DNA from: Ramlibacter sp.
GTDB lineage: Bacteria > Pseudomonadota > Gammaproteobacteria > Burkholderiales > Burkholderiaceae_C
Length of the DNA: 8,370 nt
Assembly (NCBI GenBank): GCA_026785815.1
Contig: JAJAZH010000360.1
Location: forward strand, 1-8,370
Direction: 5' to 3'
Numbering within the stretch: position 1 is the stretch's first letter; each line of letters opens with the position of its first letter. A model generated the notes under the pieces. It worked only from the letters and a program-made list of their open reading frames with translations, did not search any database and had not been told where the DNA came from. The position numbers and the translations under genes were made by a program. Shown one piece after another: positions 6,849-8,370 of this stretch.

Positions 6849-7690
6849 GTTCAGTGCGTCCGTCGCTGTTCATCGGCTCGTCGAGCGAGGGGCTGGCGGT
6901 GGCGCACGCCTTGCAGGAGTTGCTGCACTACGACATGGACCCCACTGTGTGGCCGCAAGGGTTGTTTCAGCCGAATGCTTCGCTGCTTCAGAAGCTGGTT
7001 CACGAAGCGCGCAGATACGACATGGCGGCCTTCGTTTTCGTACCCGATGACGATTTGGTCCTGCGGCAGCAGCAATACCGCGCCGTGCGGGACAACGTGG
7101 TATTCGAGTATGGACTGTTCGTGGGCGCGATCGGGTTGGATCGGTGCTTCCTCATCACGCCGTTCGATGTCACGGATCTGCGTTTACCGACTGATCTTCT
7201 GGGCGTGGTGCCGCTCACCTTCAACGCATCGAGGCCCGACAGGAACCTGGTCGCGGCGCTTGGGCCGGCGGCCAACCAGATTCGCCGGGTATGGATGGAA
7301 CTGGCATCCAAGCCCGATATGGCGGGCGATGTACCAGAGCCGCAAGAGACTGCGGAGGCGCGACTTTTGCGTTTAAGCGAAACTTGGGAGCAGGAGCCGC
7401 TGCGCGGCGATCGAGCCGTCTTGAAAGCCGGAGTCAGCGATCCGATGGACGACGACTTTCCACGCGCCAGCATATTGCGCGTCTTCGCATTCCTAGAGTC
7501 GGTGAGCGACTCCGTGCTGTCAGGGCGCATTCCGGAGGCACCAGCCAGGACGGTCTTTGGTCCCGTCACGCGACTCTTCTGGCCTCACGCGGCTGTTCTG
7601 CTCGCGTTCCCTGGCGACCCGGATGAGTTTTGGACCCCACTGCCGCGGCTGGCAGAACTCTGCGCGCGGTGGTCCGTGGGTGAACCATGA
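6845..7690 (+). CDS. TIR-like domain protein (CAP12/Pycsar-effector type) with unknown C-terminal region, between thyA and folA
   Basis: A 281-aa protein. Residues 5 to about 155 match the TIR-like fold of predicted nucleotide-binding proteins and of CBASS/Pycsar effectors: strand A and first loop SLFIGSSSEG (7-16), TVWPQGLF (34-41), AAFVFVPDDD (61-70), the RDNVVFEYGLFVG block (82-94) with candidate catalytic Glu88, and LPTDLLGV (114-121). Members of this family can hydrolyse NAD+ when activated, killing or arresting infected cells; that activity is inferred here. Residues 156-281 form a separate, probably helical region with no recognised function; RVFAFLESVSDSVLSGRI (212-229) hints at a DUF4760-like pattern, weakly. 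No membrane helix or signal peptide is seen. GTG 6845 gives a GTGA overlap with thyA; GTG 6854 is an alternative. The stop overlaps ATG of folA (ATGA). Base composition is lower than in folA (53% GC in 6961-7020 and 7141-7200 against 67% and 78% in two folA stretches, hand-counted), suggesting transfer. No activating cyclase or STING-like partner is in the window. Confidence 0.85.
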   Translation: MSSVRPSLFIGSSSEGLAVAHALQELLHYDMDPTVWPQGLFQPNASLLQKLVHEARRYDMAAFVFVPDDDLVLRQQQYRAVRDNVVFEYGLFVGAIGLDRCFLITPFDVTDLRLPTDLLGVVPLTFNASRPDRNLVAALGPAANQIRRVWMELASKPDMAGDVPEPQETAEARLLRLSETWEQEPLRGDRAVLKAGVSDPMDDDFPRASILRVFAFLESVSDSVLSGRIPEAPARTVFGPVTRLFWPHAAVLLAFPGDPDEFWTPLPRLAELCARWSVGEP

Positions 7691-8184
7691 AAGTGGGAAT
7701 TATTTTCGCTCGCGCCGCCAATGGCGTCATCGGCAAGGACGGCGGCCTGCCATGGCAACTGCCGGAAGACATGGCGCACTTCAAACGCACCACCAGCGGC
7801 CACCCGGTCATCATGGGCCGCAAGACCTGGGACTCGCTGCCGCCGAAGTTTCGGCCCCTGCCCGGGCGCCTGAACATCGTGGTCACGCGGCAGCCGCTCT
7901 GGCAGGCGGACGGCGCACTGCGCGCCGGCACCCTCGAAGAAGCCGTGGCGCTCTGCGGCAGCGCCGCCGACGCCTGGGTGATCGGCGGCGCCGAGATCTA
8001 TCGCCAGGCGCTGCCGCTGGCCCGATCGGCTGTCGTCACTGAGATCCACGCGGATTACGACGGCGACGCCCACGCACCCCAATTCGGACCTCAGTGGCAG
8101 GAAACACAGCGCGAGCGCCACACGGCCGCCAGCGGACTGGAGTTCAGCTTCGTCACTTACCAGAACACAACCCGGGGAGATTGA
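7687..8184 (+). CDS. folA: Dihydrofolate reductase
   Basis: Reduces dihydrofolate to tetrahydrofolate with NADPH, regenerating the cofactor spent by ThyA; cytoplasmic and the target of trimethoprim. The product is 165 aa, the usual length. NGVIGKDGGLPW (12-23) is the Met20-loop region. Asp28 in LPEDMAHFKR corresponds to the catalytic acid of E. coli DHFR, and Phe32 follows as expected. GRKTWDSLP (44-52) and RPLPGR (56-61, with the folate-glutamate-binding Arg61) are followed by VIGGAEIY, the NADPH-site segment. All expected residues are intact, so there is no sign of a resistance-type variant. ATG 7687 overlaps the stop of the TIR-like gene by 4 nt and has no strong Shine-Dalgarno, so FolA synthesis probably depends partly on translation of the TIR-like gene. 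Confidence 0.97.
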   Translation: MKVGIIFARAANGVIGKDGGLPWQLPEDMAHFKRTTSGHPVIMGRKTWDSLPPKFRPLPGRLNIVVTRQPLWQADGALRAGTLEEAVALCGSAADAWVIGGAEIYRQALPLARSAVVTEIHADYDGDAHAPQFGPQWQETQRERHTAASGLEFSFVTYQNTTRGD

Positions 8185-8185
8185 A

Positions 8186-8370
8186 ATGTCAGGTACAGGA
8201 TTTCACGTGCATGGCCCGCACGAACACGAGCTGGAACACGCCGCGCAGGGCGCGCACGACGGCCACGGTCCGGCCAATGCGATGATCAACCAGATCGCGA
8301 TGTTCACCGCCGTGATCGCGACGGTCGGCGCCATCTTCAGCTACATGGGCGGCGCCACCCAGGCCAACGC
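8186..8370 (+). CDS. DUF4337 family protein, N-terminal part (runs off the right edge)
   Basis: The first 61 codons are visible. The product begins MSGTGFHVHGPHEHELEHAAQ and continues with a His-rich acidic stretch, then a hydrophobic segment at about residues 38-54 (NQIAMFTAVIATVGAIFSYMG) that looks like one membrane helix, then GGATQANA. This is the characteristic start of DUF4337 membrane proteins, whose function is unknown. A purine-rich Shine-Dalgarno GGGGAGA (8174-8180) lies five bases before ATG 8186, inside the end of folA. Only one base separates the folA stop from this ATG, so it is probably the next gene of the same transcript. The His-rich N-terminus could bind metal, but this is only suggestive. 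Confidence 0.82.
   Translation, partial: MSGTGFHVHGPHEHELEHAAQGAHDGHGPANAMINQIAMFTAVIATVGAIFSYMGGATQAN

Noticed and set aside
6845..7690. A complete CBASS, Pycsar or Thoeris operon
   Set aside because: No cyclase, STING-like, ThsA-like or other partner gene lies in the window; only the effector-like TIR protein is present, flanked by thyA and folA.

Overview
The window is GC-rich (about 65-70% in most genes by eye), with dense gene packing and many 4-nt start/stop overlaps. The protein families and gene order point to a betaproteobacterium, probably Burkholderiales or a relative. The best pointers are the roughly 400-aa YihY with a cytoplasmic C-terminal domain, the DUF2069 gene beside it, the thyA and folA pair, and a DUF4337 gene after folA. 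This assignment is inference from family resemblance only.

Layout. (1) 1-691 is the C-terminal half of an O-acetylhomoserine sulfhydrylase-type PLP enzyme, cut by the window edge; its first 60 bases look corrupted or divergent. (2) 692-776 is a short gap with a double-hairpin palindrome and a perfect Shine-Dalgarno. (3) 777-2935 is a coupled pair: an alpha/beta hydrolase, apparently started at a CTG, and a cytochrome P450. (4) 2958-4160 on the minus strand is a YihY/BrkB-family membrane protein, convergent with the P450. (5) From 4184 to the right edge all genes are on the plus strand: a DUF2069 membrane protein, an FAD-linked D-2-hydroxyacid dehydrogenase, thyA, a TIR-like gene, folA, and the start of a DUF4337 gene. 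Two promoter-like sites, before DUF2069 and before thyA, lie so close to the start codons that leaderless or near-leaderless transcripts are possible.

The main point of interest is at 6845-7690. A 281-aa protein with an N-terminal TIR-like domain of the type seen in CBASS/Pycsar effectors sits exactly between thyA and folA. It overlaps thyA by GTGA and folA by ATGA. ThyA turns dUMP into dTMP and oxidises methylene-tetrahydrofolate to dihydrofolate; FolA reduces dihydrofolate back. A probable NAD-degrading immune effector has therefore been stitched, with translational coupling on both sides, into the thymidylate/folate cycle. Its base composition and codon use are less GC-rich than those of folA and most of thyA, and the shift seems to begin in the last 140 or so bases of thyA. 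No cyclase, STING-like or other known partner is visible in the window.

The remaining genes look like ordinary metabolism and membrane functions. No tRNA, rRNA, CRISPR array, insertion sequence or stretch of more than 300 bases without a gene was seen.
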